A DNA stretch of 64,000 nucleotides. Origin: CAWJPW01 sp963844845 (GTDB lineage Bacteria > Acidobacteriota > Thermoanaerobaculia > Thermoanaerobaculales > Sulfomarinibacteraceae). The stretch is taken from assembly GCA_963844845.1 (NCBI GenBank), contig CAWJPW010000003.1:496001-560000 (forward strand), written 5' to 3'. Below, in pieces: positions 25,818-35,074 of this stretch. The notes under the pieces are model-generated. The model saw nothing but the letters and a program-made list of their open reading frames with translations. It ran no database searches and was not told where the DNA came from. Made by a program: the position numbers and the translations under genes. The number at the start of each line of letters is the position of its first letter. The first letter of the stretch is position 1.

Positions 25818-27449
25818 ATGAAGCTGGTCGAGTGCGTTCCCAACATTTCCGAGGGTCGACAGCGCGAGGTCTTCGAGGCGGTCGCCCAGGCGGCCGAGTC
25901 GGTGCCCGGGGTCCGGCTCCTCGACGTCGACCCCGGCGAGGAGACCAACCGCACCGTCATCACCTTCGTGGGGTCGCCCGACGCGGTGGTGGACGGCGCC
26001 TTCGAGCTGGTGAAGAAAGCGGCCGCCCTCATCGACATGCGCACCCACCACGGCGCCCACCCGCGCATGGGGGCGGTGGACGTGTGCCCCTTCGTCCCGG
26101 TGACCGGGGTGACCATGGACGAGTGCGTGGAGCTGGCTCGCCGCCTCGGCAAGCGGGTCGGGGAGGAGCTCGGCTTCCCCGTCTACCTCTACGAGTTCGC
26201 CGCCACCCGCGCGGAGCGCCGCTCGTTGGCGGACATTCGTCAGGGCGAGTACGAGGCACTGGGCGAGAAGCTCAAAGACCCCGGCTTCGCCCCGGACTTC
26301 GGTCCGGCCGAGCTGGTTCCGAAGTTCGGTGCGATCGCGGTGGGTGCGCGCAAGTTTTTGGTGGCGTACAACGCCGACCTCAACGTCACGGACAAACGCT
26401 GGGCCAACCGGGTGGCCTTCGACGTGCGCGAGAAGGGCCGCAGCAAGCCCGGCCCCGAGGGTGAGTCACCGGCGGACTCGGGCATGCTCGAAGGTGTCCG
26501 CGCCATCGGCTGGTACATCCCCGAGTACGGCTGCGCCCAGGTCTCAATGAACCTCGTCGATCTTGACGTGACACCGGTACACAAGGCCTTCGACGCCTGC
26601 TGTGAGCGCGCCCATGCGCGCGGCATGCGGGTCACGGGCTCGGAGCTGGTGGGGCTGGTGCCGCGCCAGGCGGTCCTCGACGCCGGCCTCCACTACCTGG
26701 CGCGCATGGGGCGCTCGCGCGGGGTCCCCGAGGCCGACCTGGTCCACACTGCGGTGCACAGCCTCGGTCTCTCCGACGTCGCCCCCTTCGATCCGCGAGA
26801 GAAGGTGATCGAGTACATCCTGGCGCCTGCGCGGCCCCTGGCCTCGATGACACTCCAGGAGTTCGCCGACGAGACCTCACGTGACTCGGCGGCGCCGGGC
26901 GGCGGCTCGGTGGCGGCCCTGGCCGGCGCCCTGGGCGCGGCGCTGGCCGCCATGGTGGCCAATCTGCCTCATCCCAAGAGCAAGTTCGCGGAGGTCCGTG
27001 ACGAGCTGGAGGTGGTGGCGATGCAGGGGCAGAAGCTCAAGCAGCGCCTGCTCGACGCCATCGACGAGGACACCTGGGCCTTCCAGCGCCTCATGGAGGC
27101 CAACCGCTCGGACGGTGAGGGCAAGGAGGCGGCGGTGCGGGAGGCGACCCTCGGCGCCGCCAGGGTGCCCCTCTCGGTTGCCGAGACGTGCCCCGAGATC
27201 GTGGCGCTGTGCGCCCGCGCCGCCGAGCTGGGGATGGCCGCATCGGTGTCGGACGCGGGCGTCGGTGCCGCGATGGCGGGCGCCTGTGCCATCGGGGCCG
27301 CCATGAACGTGCACATCAACCTCCAGGGGATGGCTGACGATGCCGAGGCACGGGAGCTCGCGCACCGCGCCGACCGGGCGTTAAAGCAAGCCCGCGAGGG
27401 CGCCGACGCACTCGAGAACGAGGTCTGGCGGCGGTTGGGCCGGGCGTGA
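25818..27449 (+). CDS. ftcD: Formiminotransferase-cyclodeaminase (bifunctional)
   Basis: The 543-residue protein moves the formimino group of formiminoglutamate to tetrahydrofolate and then cyclises it to methenyl-THF, the last step of histidine breakdown into the C1 pool. Residues 1-325 are the formiminotransferase: KLVECVPNISEGR, the catalytic His region DMRTHHGAHPRMGAVDVCPF, and GAIAVGARKFLVAYNADLN. Residues about 335-543 are the cyclodeaminase: SAAPGGGSVAALAGALGAAL and later VSDAGVGAAMAGACAIGAAM. This domain order and length match the animal enzyme. GGAGG five bases before 25818 fixes the start; an ATG at 25797 is less likely. No hut genes are adjacent. Confidence 0.95.
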   Translation: MKLVECVPNISEGRQREVFEAVAQAAESVPGVRLLDVDPGEETNRTVITFVGSPDAVVDGAFELVKKAAALIDMRTHHGAHPRMGAVDVCPFVPVTGVTMDECVELARRLGKRVGEELGFPVYLYEFAATRAERRSLADIRQGEYEALGEKLKDPGFAPDFGPAELVPKFGAIAVGARKFLVAYNADLNVTDKRWANRVAFDVREKGRSKPGPEGESPADSGMLEGVRAIGWYIPEYGCAQVSMNLVDLDVTPVHKAFDACCERAHARGMRVTGSELVGLVPRQAVLDAGLHYLARMGRSRGVPEADLVHTAVHSLGLSDVAPFDPREKVIEYILAPARPLASMTLQEFADETSRDSAAPGGGSVAALAGALGAALAAMVANLPHPKSKFAEVRDELEVVAMQGQKLKQRLLDAIDEDTWAFQRLMEANRSDGEGKEAAVREATLGAARVPLSVAETCPEIVALCARAAELGMAASVSDAGVGAAMAGACAIGAAMNVHINLQGMADDAEARELAHRADRALKQAREGADALENEVWRRLGRA

Positions 27450-27542
27450 CGTCGGGCGGTGTGACCCAGGCCACAGGGCCGCGGCGTGCAGGAATGGAAG
27501 ATGCATCCGCGGCGCTTCGAGCTGGACGGGACGGAATCACGA

Positions 27543-28556
27543 ATGGCAACCCTCGAGAAGCTCGCTGACGTGACTAAAGAGCGCAACGGCGCAGGCGTGG
27601 CGCCCGTGATCGCACGGGTCGTGGTCTGGGGTCTCGCCCCGCTGTGGATTCTCGCCGGGGCAGTGCTCAAGCTCCTGGCGGGGACACCGGCCAACCTTCC
27701 GAGCATCCTCCTGAAGGGGGCCGGAGCGGCCGGTCTCGACCTCATGTTCCTGCTGCGGTACTCCATTGGAGTCGAGCTCGCAGCGGTGGGGCTTGTGTAC
27801 CTGCTGCCACGGCTCGCCCGCTGGATCGAAGGGGCGCTGCTTGGTGTCTTTCTGCTCATTCTCGCGGGCGATCTTCTTGTCGGAGCCTCCAGCTGCGGCT
27901 GCTTCGGCGGGGTCGAGGTGCACCCGGCGGTGATGTTGGTGGTGGACGGCACGCTGCTGCTGGGGGTCCTGCTTGCGGGTCGTTTCGGGGTGGGCCGGGG
28001 CTCGACACCGTTCTCCGCGGGGTGGGTGGGTGCGGCGCTGATATGGGTGGCGGCGGCGTTCGCGGCGAGCTTCTTCGCGACGATGCCGGACGGTGCGGCG
28101 CCCGCCGCGGCGGCGGCGGCCGCGGCACCGGTGAGCGCTGCCGCATCGGCGCCGGCGCTCCCGTCCTACTATCTGCCGGAGTACGCCACCTGGATCGGCA
28201 AGCCGTGGCGCGACCTCGAGATCGCCGGCTGGGTCCGCGGAGCGCCCGCAGATCTCGACCAGGGGATGCACTTCCTGGTGTTCTACCGCAAGGACTGCCC
28301 GCACTGCCACGATCTGCTCGAGCTGCATTTCCAGGGCGCTTTACCCTACCCCACCACGGTGGTGGCCGTGCCTGACAGGGGCGGCTTCCCCGCCAGCAAC
28401 GTGTTCCCCATGCCGTGCACCGAGTGTGGGCAGGCCGAGCTGCCGGCCGGGGTCGACTGGTTCATGCAGACCCCTGTGGTGGTGAGGCTCGAGGATGGTG
28501 TCGTGAAATGCGCAGCGGAGGTGGATCCCTCCGCTCCGGAGTGCCTGGAGTGGTGA
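27543..28556 (+). CDS. MauE/DoxX-like membrane protein with C-terminal thioredoxin-like domain
   Basis: About 337 residues. Four or five membrane helices (from VVVWGLAPLWILAGAVLKLL onward) include ASSCGCFGGVEVHP, the Cys-Gly-Cys-Phe-Gly motif of MauE-like proteins that handle periplasmic disulfides. After an alanine-rich linker comes a soluble domain with FYRKDCPHCHDLLELH, a CPHC thioredoxin-type active site, and another cysteine pair CTECG. A role in delivering or reducing disulfides in the periplasm is inferred. Starts at 27486 (GTG) and 27501 are possible; 27543 places the first helix near the N-terminus. Confidence 0.75.
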   Translation: MATLEKLADVTKERNGAGVAPVIARVVVWGLAPLWILAGAVLKLLAGTPANLPSILLKGAGAAGLDLMFLLRYSIGVELAAVGLVYLLPRLARWIEGALLGVFLLILAGDLLVGASSCGCFGGVEVHPAVMLVVDGTLLLGVLLAGRFGVGRGSTPFSAGWVGAALIWVAAAFAASFFATMPDGAAPAAAAAAAAPVSAAASAPALPSYYLPEYATWIGKPWRDLEIAGWVRGAPADLDQGMHFLVFYRKDCPHCHDLLELHFQGALPYPTTVVAVPDRGGFPASNVFPMPCTECGQAELPAGVDWFMQTPVVVRLEDGVVKCAAEVDPSAPECLEW

Positions 28557-28657
28557 GATGAGCGAGGTCTTGCGAAAGTTTCTTAAGCGTCCTTGTGTTA
28601 TAGTAACTCGAGATGCTTTGTCAATCAGGTACGTGAACAGATTAGAGGAGGTGCAGG

Positions 28658-29299
28658 ATGCGGAAGACGTTGACGGTCACGGTGGTGCTGCTGTCGGTGG
28701 CAGGGCTCACCCTCACAGGATGTGCCACCAAGGAGTACGTGCAGGAGCAGGTGCAGGCGAGCCAGAAGGTTAGCGAGACCAAGATCGCTGAAGTGCAGAC
28801 CTCGGTCGAGGGCAACCAGGCCGAGATCAGCAAGCTGCACGCCACGGATGCCGAGATGGCGGGCCAGATCAGCCAGCTCTCCGACACCGCCAAGGATGCA
28901 CTGCAGCGGGCCGACGAGGCGGGCAAGCTCGCCAAGGGCAAGTTCCTCTACGAGGTGACGCTCACCGACAACGACGTCCAGTTCGGGCTCAACAAGGCGA
29001 AGCTGTCCGACGAGGCCAAGGCGGCCCTCGATCAGTTCGCCACCAAGCTGAAGAACGAGAACAAGAACGTCTACATCGAGATCCAGGGCCACACCGACAG
29101 CACCGGCAGCGAGAAGTACAACCTCGAACTGGGCTACAAGCGTGCCGAGCAGGTCCTGCGCTACCTCAACATGGAGCAGGGTTTCGCACTGAGCCGCATG
29201 AATGTGATCTCCTACGGCGAGTACAAGCCCATCGCTGACAACAAGACCCGGGAAGGCCGCGCGCAGAACCGGCGTGTGACCCTCGTGGTGCTCGAGTAG
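28658..29299 (+). CDS. OmpA-family peptidoglycan-binding lipoprotein
   Basis: The 213-residue protein has a lipoprotein signal (MRKTLTVTVVLLSVAG then LTGC lipobox, Cys at 22), a coiled-coil stalk (residues 25-95) like that of Lpp/Pal-type tethers, and a C-terminal OmpA domain with IEIQGHTDSTGSEKYNLELG and REGRAQNRRVTLVV, the diaminopimelate-binding residues being present. It should anchor the outer membrane to peptidoglycan. GGAGGTG lies 5-6 bases before the ATG, a -10-like TATAGT sits at 28599-28604 in locally AT-richer DNA, and a strong terminator follows. It is probably a highly expressed single-gene unit. Confidence 0.93.
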   Translation: MRKTLTVTVVLLSVAGLTLTGCATKEYVQEQVQASQKVSETKIAEVQTSVEGNQAEISKLHATDAEMAGQISQLSDTAKDALQRADEAGKLAKGKFLYEVTLTDNDVQFGLNKAKLSDEAKAALDQFATKLKNENKNVYIEIQGHTDSTGSEKYNLELGYKRAEQVLRYLNMEQGFALSRMNVISYGEYKPIADNKTREGRAQNRRVTLVVLE

Positions 29300-29322
29300 T
29301 CGGGCAGACTCAACCGACCAGT

Positions 29323-29353
29323 AACGCCCGGGGCTTGCCCCGGGCGTTCTTGT
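29323..29353 (+). terminator. Rho-independent terminator after the OmpA lipoprotein gene
   Basis: AACGCCCGGGG at 29323 pairs with CCCCGGGCGTT to 29348 around a four-base TTGC-type loop, followed by CTTGTTTT. This is a classical stem plus U-tract 24 bases after the stop codon. Confidence 0.85.
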
Positions 29354-29524
29354 TTTCCGCCCCACAGAAGGGGGATCGTGAAGGCGCAGTGATGCCGGGG
29401 CACAGACCCCCAACCCGCCGGGATGGAGGGCCCGGCGACCCCTCGCCGGAATTGGGGGGTGGGTGGGGTCTCTCCGACTCTGCGCCGACCTCGTGCGCGA
29501 CGGCTTTCGCAGGGGGGAGGAACG

Positions 29525-29920
29525 ATGGGTGCTGATCGCATGTGCGTGCTCGCGGTGCTGGGACCGGGCCGGGCCAGCGCCGAGGGTGGCCTCACCCTCG
29601 GCGTGCTGCCCGGGGCGGAGGACGGCGGCGGCTACCCCAACGCCTGGGTGAAGGTGGCCGTCCGCACCGGGCTGGGCATGGCCCGCAACACCGTCAACGT
29701 GCTCTCGGCCGACCTTTGCGTGGCGCTCGGCGGGGGCCCGGGAACCCTCTCCGAGATCGCCCTGGCCCTCAAGGCGGGCCGCGAGGTGTGGTGCTGGCGT
29801 TCCTGGGGCCTTGCGCCGCCCACGGCAGGCCTGTCCATGCCCCGGGTCTTCACTGCCCTCGACGACCTCCTGCAGGCCCTCGACGACCGCTTGAACGGGC
29901 GCCTCCCCGCGCTCACGTGA
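29525..29920 (+). pseudogene. TIGR00725/LOG-family protein with internal deletion
   Basis: The 131-residue frame starts with MCVLAVLGPGRAS, the first strand of the LOG-like Rossmann fold, then jumps to AEGGLTLGVLPGAEDGGGYP and continues normally through VRTGLGMARNTVNVLSADLC and GGGPGTLSEIALALKAG. About 40 residues normally lie between these parts, including the second strand and the conserved glycine loop with GGxGGxM. The frame is kept. GGAGGAACG before ATG 29525 is a good ribosome binding site, so a shortened product may be made but probably cannot fold or bind nucleotide normally. A family variant lacking the segment is possible but would be unusual. Confidence 0.65.
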
Positions 29921-29948
29921 TCCGTGCTCGCTGCCGTGGGCGGGAGCA

Positions 29949-31967
29949 TCACTTGGTTCGCATGGAGTCCCAGATCATGTAGGCGCACAGCACCAGGAAC
30001 ATGACGAATCCGAGAATCTCGCTGCCCGATGACTCGGTCCAGTGCTGCAGGCCCACCGCGGCGTTGAGGCTCCACTGTGGACCCACCAGCCACTCCTTGC
30101 CCAGGTAGTTGATGACCGCAGCCACGACGCCCATGATGGCGCCGCCGGCGATGAAGCCCGACGCGATGAGGGTGCCGCGTTCCCGGCGCTTGGTGTTGAC
30201 CGCCTCGTCCTTGGAGCGGGTCGAGACGATGTGGGCGATGATGCCGCCGGCGAGGATCGGGGTGTTGAGGTGGATGGGCAGGTACATGCCGAGGGCGAAG
30301 GCCAGCGGCGGTACGTTGATCATCTCCAGCACGACGGCCATGAAGATGCCGGCCAGGTAGGCCAGCCAGGGTGCCGGCTGGCCGGTCATGAGCGGCTGGA
30401 TCACCGCCGCCATGGCTGACGCCTGGGGTGCTTCGAGGGCCTGCGGGTGGGCCGCAGTCTGCGGGCCGAAGCCGTAGGTCTTGTAGAGGATCAGGATGAC
30501 CACTCCCACCGATGCGGCGGCCACCAGGGTGCCGAGGAACTTCCAGCGCTCCTGGGTACGGGGCGTGGTGCCCAGCCAATAGCCGATCTTGAGGTCGGTG
30601 ACGAAGCCGCCGGCCATGGACAGGGCGGTGCACACGACGCCGCCGATGATGAGGGCGGCGAGGATCCCGGTGTTGCCGGTGAGGCCCACCTTCACCAGGA
30701 TGACCGACGAGATGATGAGGGTCATCAGGGTCATCCCCGACACCGGGTTGGTGCCGACGATGGCGATGGCGCGGGCCGCCACGGTGGTGAAGAGAAAGGC
30801 GATCACCAGCACGATGGCGAGCCCCACGAAGGCGTGGTAGGTGTTGCCGGTCACCCCCCAGCGGAAGAAGAAGAAGATCGCCGCAATGGTGAGAATGATG
30901 AAGGTCGCCAGCCACTTCATGCTGATGTCGCGCTGGGTGCGGGGAATGTCGCCCTCGGCGGTTGTGAGGGCGCCGCCGGTGATCTCGTGGATCGCCAGCT
31001 TGAACGCCCCGACGATGATGCGCCACGACTTGAGCACGCCGATGATGCCGGCGGCGGCGATGCCGCCGATGCCCACGTGGCGGACGTAGTCTGAGAAGAT
31101 CTGCAACGGCGTCATGTCGGCGATGGTCGTGCCGGTGGAGGTGAGGAACGGTGTCGGCACGTGGGCGCCGATGAAGTAGACCAGGGGAATGAGCACCCAC
31201 CAGGCGAGGAACGAGCCCGCCGCGATGATGGCGGCGTAGCGCAGGCCGACGATGTAGCCCAGCCCCATCACCGCCGCGCCGATATTGAGGCGGAACTCCC
31301 ACTTGATGCTGTCCGCGAGGCGCTGGCCCCAGCCGAACACGGTGGACGAGACGACCTCCTTCCAGGCGCCGATGCCGGACACCAGGAAGTCGTAGATCCC
31401 GCCCACCAGGGCGCCGCCCAGGAGGGTGCGGGCCTGGTCGCCGCCGGCCTCTCCGGCCACCAGGATCTCGGTGGTGGCGGTGGCCTCGGGGAAAGGGAAC
31501 TCTCCGTGCATCTCGGACACGAAGTAGCGGCGGAAGGGGATGAGGAAGAGGATGCCCAGGAACCCGCCGAACAGCGAGGACAGGAAGACCTGCCAGAACG
31601 ACGCCTCGAGGTTGAGGATGTAGAGCCCCGGGATGGTGAAGATGGCGCCCGCCACGACCACACCAGAGGCGGCGCCGATGGACTGGATGATGACGTTCTC
31701 CGACATGGCGTTCTTGCGCTTGGTGAACGCCGCGAGGCCCACCGCGAGGATGGCGATGGGAATGGCGGCCTCGAAGACCTGGCCGATCTTCAGCCCGAGG
31801 TAGGCGGCGGCGGCCGAGAACACCACTGCGAAGATCAGGCCCAGCGCCACGGAGTAGGGGGTGGCCTCGGGCAGCGGCGCCGCCGCCGGCACCACCGGGT
31901 GGTACTCCTCACCGGGCTTGAGCTCTCGATAGGCGTTCTCCGGCAGGCTGAGATGGTTGGGCTCCAT
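29949..31967 (-). CDS. OPT-family oligopeptide transporter
   Basis: A 672-residue inner-membrane protein with about 14-16 helices, homologous to bacterial OPT transporters that import small peptides or metal chelates. Signature regions include the first helix AVVFSAAAAYLGLKIGQVFE followed by AAIPIAILAVGLAAF, the NAMSENVIIQSIGAASG segment, and the HGEFPFPEATATTEIL loop characteristic of the family. Length and ends look complete. AGGAGGAGG lies just before the ATG. It stands alone between a shortened LOG gene and the DUF4097 operon, so substrate cannot be inferred from context. Confidence 0.92.
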   Translation of the reverse strand: MEPNHLSLPENAYRELKPGEEYHPVVPAAAPLPEATPYSVALGLIFAVVFSAAAAYLGLKIGQVFEAAIPIAILAVGLAAFTKRKNAMSENVIIQSIGAASGVVVAGAIFTIPGLYILNLEASFWQVFLSSLFGGFLGILFLIPFRRYFVSEMHGEFPFPEATATTEILVAGEAGGDQARTLLGGALVGGIYDFLVSGIGAWKEVVSSTVFGWGQRLADSIKWEFRLNIGAAVMGLGYIVGLRYAAIIAAGSFLAWWVLIPLVYFIGAHVPTPFLTSTGTTIADMTPLQIFSDYVRHVGIGGIAAAGIIGVLKSWRIIVGAFKLAIHEITGGALTTAEGDIPRTQRDISMKWLATFIILTIAAIFFFFRWGVTGNTYHAFVGLAIVLVIAFLFTTVAARAIAIVGTNPVSGMTLMTLIISSVILVKVGLTGNTGILAALIIGGVVCTALSMAGGFVTDLKIGYWLGTTPRTQERWKFLGTLVAAASVGVVILILYKTYGFGPQTAAHPQALEAPQASAMAAVIQPLMTGQPAPWLAYLAGIFMAVVLEMINVPPLAFALGMYLPIHLNTPILAGGIIAHIVSTRSKDEAVNTKRRERGTLIASGFIAGGAIMGVVAAVINYLGKEWLVGPQWSLNAAVGLQHWTESSGSEILGFVMFLVLCAYMIWDSMRTK

Positions 31968-32242
31968 GCGTCCTCCTCCTTCGAGCTGTCCGGCTGAGGG
32001 TAGGAGGGGGCGGCGGCCGTGTCAATGCCGACGCCGTGGGCGCGGGAATGTCGCAGCGGCCGAGTGGCCGGCCAACCCAGGCGACGCGGTGGAGGGAGGA
32101 AGCGACGCCGAGGCCCCCGGACGCTCCGCTCCCGCCCACCGAGAGATGAGTGGACTCGTCGACGATCCCCTGGCCGTCATCCTGAGCGGGTCAGGCGCGG
32201 CGCGTTGGCGTCTTCGCCCCCCGCGCGGCCGGGCTTGCAGCG

Positions 32243-32941
32243 TCAGTCGGTGAGGACCACGGAGACGTCACCGACTCCGCTCTCCAGCTCCATGGTGCCG
32301 CTGCCTGACGCGCGCCACTCGCTGGACTTACCCACGAAACCGCCGCCCGAGAAAGTGCGGCCGCCGGCCTGGATGGTGGCGTCGCCGACGCCGCTGGAGC
32401 ACGTCACTGGACCGTAGGCCGAGGCCGGACCGATTACCGTGAGATCGCCCACGCCCACCTCCGCGTTGACGTCGCCGCCGAGGGCCTCGATGCGCCCGTC
32501 GCCCACGCCGATGCTCAGCTCCACGCCGCCGGCGAGCCCACGCAGGCTGGCCTCGCCGACCCCGAGCTCCACACGCATGAGGAGCCGTTCGGGCAGCTGC
32601 ACCGTCCACTCCTCCTCGAAGCGGCGGTCGTCGGAAGGCCCGGTGACGCTGAGAGCGAGCTCATCGCCGGCCACATTGTGGCTGAGAGTGGCCGCCGCGA
32701 CCTCGGCCTCACCGCGGCGCAGCGACGAGAACAACCCGCCCCGGCGGGGTGTGAGGACCACCGTCACGACGATCTCGTCGCCGTCGACTCCGGTCACGTG
32801 GACCTCGCCTACGCCGGCCTCCAGGCTCACCCGGGTGAGGGCTCCTGCGGTTACCGATGTCGTGAGGGTTCGACTACCGCCGGCGGCGGCTGGCACGGCG
32901 GTGCTGGCGGCGAGGAGTAGGGTCAGGAAGGCTGCGCGCAT
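32243..32941 (-). CDS. Secreted DUF4097-like beta-strand repeat protein
   Basis: The 232-residue protein has a signal peptide (MRAAFLTLLLAASTAVPAAA) and then repeated short strands of the pattern GVGEVHVTGVDGDE, GVGEASLRGLAGG and GVGDLTVIGPAS, as in DUF4097/GIN-type adhesin-like solenoids. It should be periplasmic or surface-exposed; function is unknown. GGAGGT before ATG 32941 decides the start. It is the last gene of a three-gene run after a TPR protein and a second DUF4097 protein; the 75-base gap means it could also be transcribed alone. Confidence 0.8.
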   Translation of the reverse strand: MRAAFLTLLLAASTAVPAAAGGSRTLTTSVTAGALTRVSLEAGVGEVHVTGVDGDEIVVTVVLTPRRGGLFSSLRRGEAEVAAATLSHNVAGDELALSVTGPSDDRRFEEEWTVQLPERLLMRVELGVGEASLRGLAGGVELSIGVGDGRIEALGGDVNAEVGVGDLTVIGPASAYGPVTCSSGVGDATIQAGGRTFSGGGFVGKSSEWRASGSGTMELESGVGDVSVVLTD

Positions 32942-33016
32942 CGTTACCTCCAGGCACGTCTCTCGCTGCATAGAACGTATGTTGGCTGCGAAAGGTTCGG
33001 CCCGGTCCGAGGTGGC

Positions 33017-33958
33017 TCACGCGTCGTTGCGGCCGACGCTCATCTCGCCCGAGGCGGTCTCGACCTCGAGGGTGGGGCCGGTGCCACTGAGAGTGACCGT
33101 GTCGCCGGCCTCGTTGACGGCCCCGGGAAGATCGCAGCGGATCGCCCCTGCGGTGGTGCGGAGCACGCCCTGGGGCGACACCGTGGGCGGCAGCATCATC
33201 CGGATCCGACCCGAGGAGCTGCGCACCGTGACGTCGGTGTCGGGGTCGAGACGGTCCCAGCGCAGGGTGATCTTGCCGCTTGAGGTCTCCACCTCGGCCT
33301 TCCCCGACAGGTTGTTGAGCCACACATCGCCGGAGGCGGTGTCCGCGTGCACCGACCGGGCGCCGCCGATGAGGGTGACGTCGCCCGAAGAGGTGCGGGC
33401 GAAGAGGTTCTCGAGTGGTCGCACGACCTCGATGCGCGCATCGCCGGAGGCGGTGCGCACGTCCACCGCCGCCGCGGCGCCCTCGAGCTCCATGTCGCCG
33501 GTTGCCGTGCGCAGGCGCAACGGCGATGCCTTGGCGAAGTCCCCGCGCACGCGGATGCTGCCGCTGGTGGTGGTGATGTCGGGGATGACACTCAGGGGCA
33601 CCACCACCGACAGCCGGGCCCGGGCGGTGAGCATGCCCAGGCCGATGAACCCCACCGCCACCGGGCGGACTGTGACCGTCAGCCGCTCCGGCGTGTCGGC
33701 GAGCTCGGGGGTGTGCTCGGTCACCCACCGCTCGGCCTGGGCGTCGGTCACCGCCGAGATCTTGAGCTCGGTGGTGACCTCCACCTCGGTGACGTCGGCG
33801 GCGCGCAGGGTGACGTCCATGTCTGCGGCGTCCACCACAACGGTCTTCCCGGACGTGGCCGGGAACCGTCGGGTCGTGGTGGACTCGCGCTGGGCGGCCG
33901 TGGCGGTGCCGCCGGCCATGACGAGAACGGCGAGCAGCAAGGGGACGGCACGACGCAT
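33017..33958 (-). CDS. Secreted DUF4097-family protein
   Basis: The 313-residue protein has a signal peptide (MRRAVPLLLAVLVMAGGTAT) and a parallel beta-solenoid of 16-20 residue rungs with a recurring [TS]-[TA]-[TS]-G-[DSK] turn (TTSGSIRV, TATGDMEL, TASGDARI, TSSGDVTL, TASGDVWL, TSSGKITL, SSSGRIRM, TASGEMSV). In other bacteria such proteins sit next to anti-sigma or PspC-like membrane regulators, but the role is not known. Its ATG overlaps the TPR gene stop as TGATG, so the two are translationally coupled. Confidence 0.85.
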   Translation of the reverse strand: MRRAVPLLLAVLVMAGGTATAAQRESTTTRRFPATSGKTVVVDAADMDVTLRAADVTEVEVTTELKISAVTDAQAERWVTEHTPELADTPERLTVTVRPVAVGFIGLGMLTARARLSVVVPLSVIPDITTTSGSIRVRGDFAKASPLRLRTATGDMELEGAAAAVDVRTASGDARIEVVRPLENLFARTSSGDVTLIGGARSVHADTASGDVWLNNLSGKAEVETSSGKITLRWDRLDPDTDVTVRSSSGRIRMMLPPTVSPQGVLRTTAGAIRCDLPGAVNEAGDTVTLSGTGPTLEVETASGEMSVGRNDA

Positions 33959-35067
33959 CAGAACCCTCCGTTGACAGACCCGCTCGGGAAGTCGACCACG
34001 TTCGCACCAGCCCCCCGGGGCTCTGGTCCGTCCGGCTCATCCTCGCTCAGCCGTGGGTTGGCGAGCGCGGCAAAGGCGCGACGGACGAGCTCGTGGTCCT
34101 GCTGCGCGAGGAAGCCGCGCAGGCGGACGAGCGCCGAGCGGATCGTACCCGGTACCGCGTCGGCCGCCGGGGCGAACGCAGCGGGAATCGCACGCTCACC
34201 GTCGAGCTCGGTCACCATCGCGAGCAGAGCAGCGGCCCAGGCGCCCACCGCCTGGAGCCTTACCGGGCCGTCCAGGAGGTAGGCGCGCCACAGCCGCCTG
34301 GCGGCGAGCATCCGCAGGCGGGGCAGCTCCAGGGCGGCGGCGACCTGCTCGACGGCCCCGTCGACCTCGTCCGCAACCCCCTCCAGGGAGTCGAGAGAGG
34401 CTTCCCAGGAGCGTGCCAGGGCAGCCTCGGCCCGGGTGCGGTGGTGGGCCGAGGTTAGGCTGCCACGGGCCTCGCGCAGGACATCGGAGCCGGGATGCCG
34501 GCGCAGGCCTTCGCCCAGCAGCTGCTCGGCTTCGCCCCAACGGCCGACGACGGCGAGGAGATTGGCGCGCAGACCGAAGACGAAAACCTGGAGGTCCTCA
34601 CCCAGCTCGGCATCCTCGGGGATCTGGTCGAGCACCTTGAGGGCTTCGGGAACCCGCCCCTGGTCGGCCAGCATCATGGCGAGCTGCAGCGACAGGTGCA
34701 GGGCCTCCGGGAAGAGCTGACGGCCGAGACGAACGAGCTCCTCGGCCTGGTCCGCCTCGCCCACCGCGTTGAGGGTGTTGGCGAGCAGGTGGCAGGCGTG
34801 GGGTGAGGCCTCGAGATCCCATGATCGGGTGGCTGTGGGCAACGCACGGTCGCCGAGGCCCATGGCGAGGAGAGCCTGGGCCTTCCACACCAGCAGCTGT
34901 GCCTCCAGGTGCGGCTCACCGCGGACCTGCGGTAGGAGGCGGTCCACCTCGCCGAGCACCTTGCGGTGCCGCTCGGCCTGGGTCCACTCCAGGCAGCGCA
35001 CCAGGAGCTGCTCCACCCTCGTGGTCAGTCGTTCGCGGTCGGAGGCGCGCTTCGACATCACCGTCAT
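33958..35067 (-). CDS. TPR-repeat protein
   Basis: A 369-residue, mostly helical protein without signal peptide. Residues about 30-210 contain TPR-like helix pairs, for example LLANTLNAVGEADQAEELVR, LAMMLADQGRVPEALKVLDQ and LRANLLAVVGRWGEAEQLLG. The C-terminal part is helical without clear repeats. It probably works as a cytosolic scaffold; partners are unknown. Coupling to two exported DUF4097 proteins suggests a common envelope-related pathway. An internal ATG three codons downstream is an alternative start. The same frame extends upstream without any family features, which I disregard. Confidence 0.75.
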   Translation of the reverse strand: MTVMSKRASDRERLTTRVEQLLVRCLEWTQAERHRKVLGEVDRLLPQVRGEPHLEAQLLVWKAQALLAMGLGDRALPTATRSWDLEASPHACHLLANTLNAVGEADQAEELVRLGRQLFPEALHLSLQLAMMLADQGRVPEALKVLDQIPEDAELGEDLQVFVFGLRANLLAVVGRWGEAEQLLGEGLRRHPGSDVLREARGSLTSAHHRTRAEAALARSWEASLDSLEGVADEVDGAVEQVAAALELPRLRMLAARRLWRAYLLDGPVRLQAVGAWAAALLAMVTELDGERAIPAAFAPAADAVPGTIRSALVRLRGFLAQQDHELVRRAFAALANPRLSEDEPDGPEPRGAGANVVDFPSGSVNGGF

Positions 35068-35074
35068 GCTAGCA

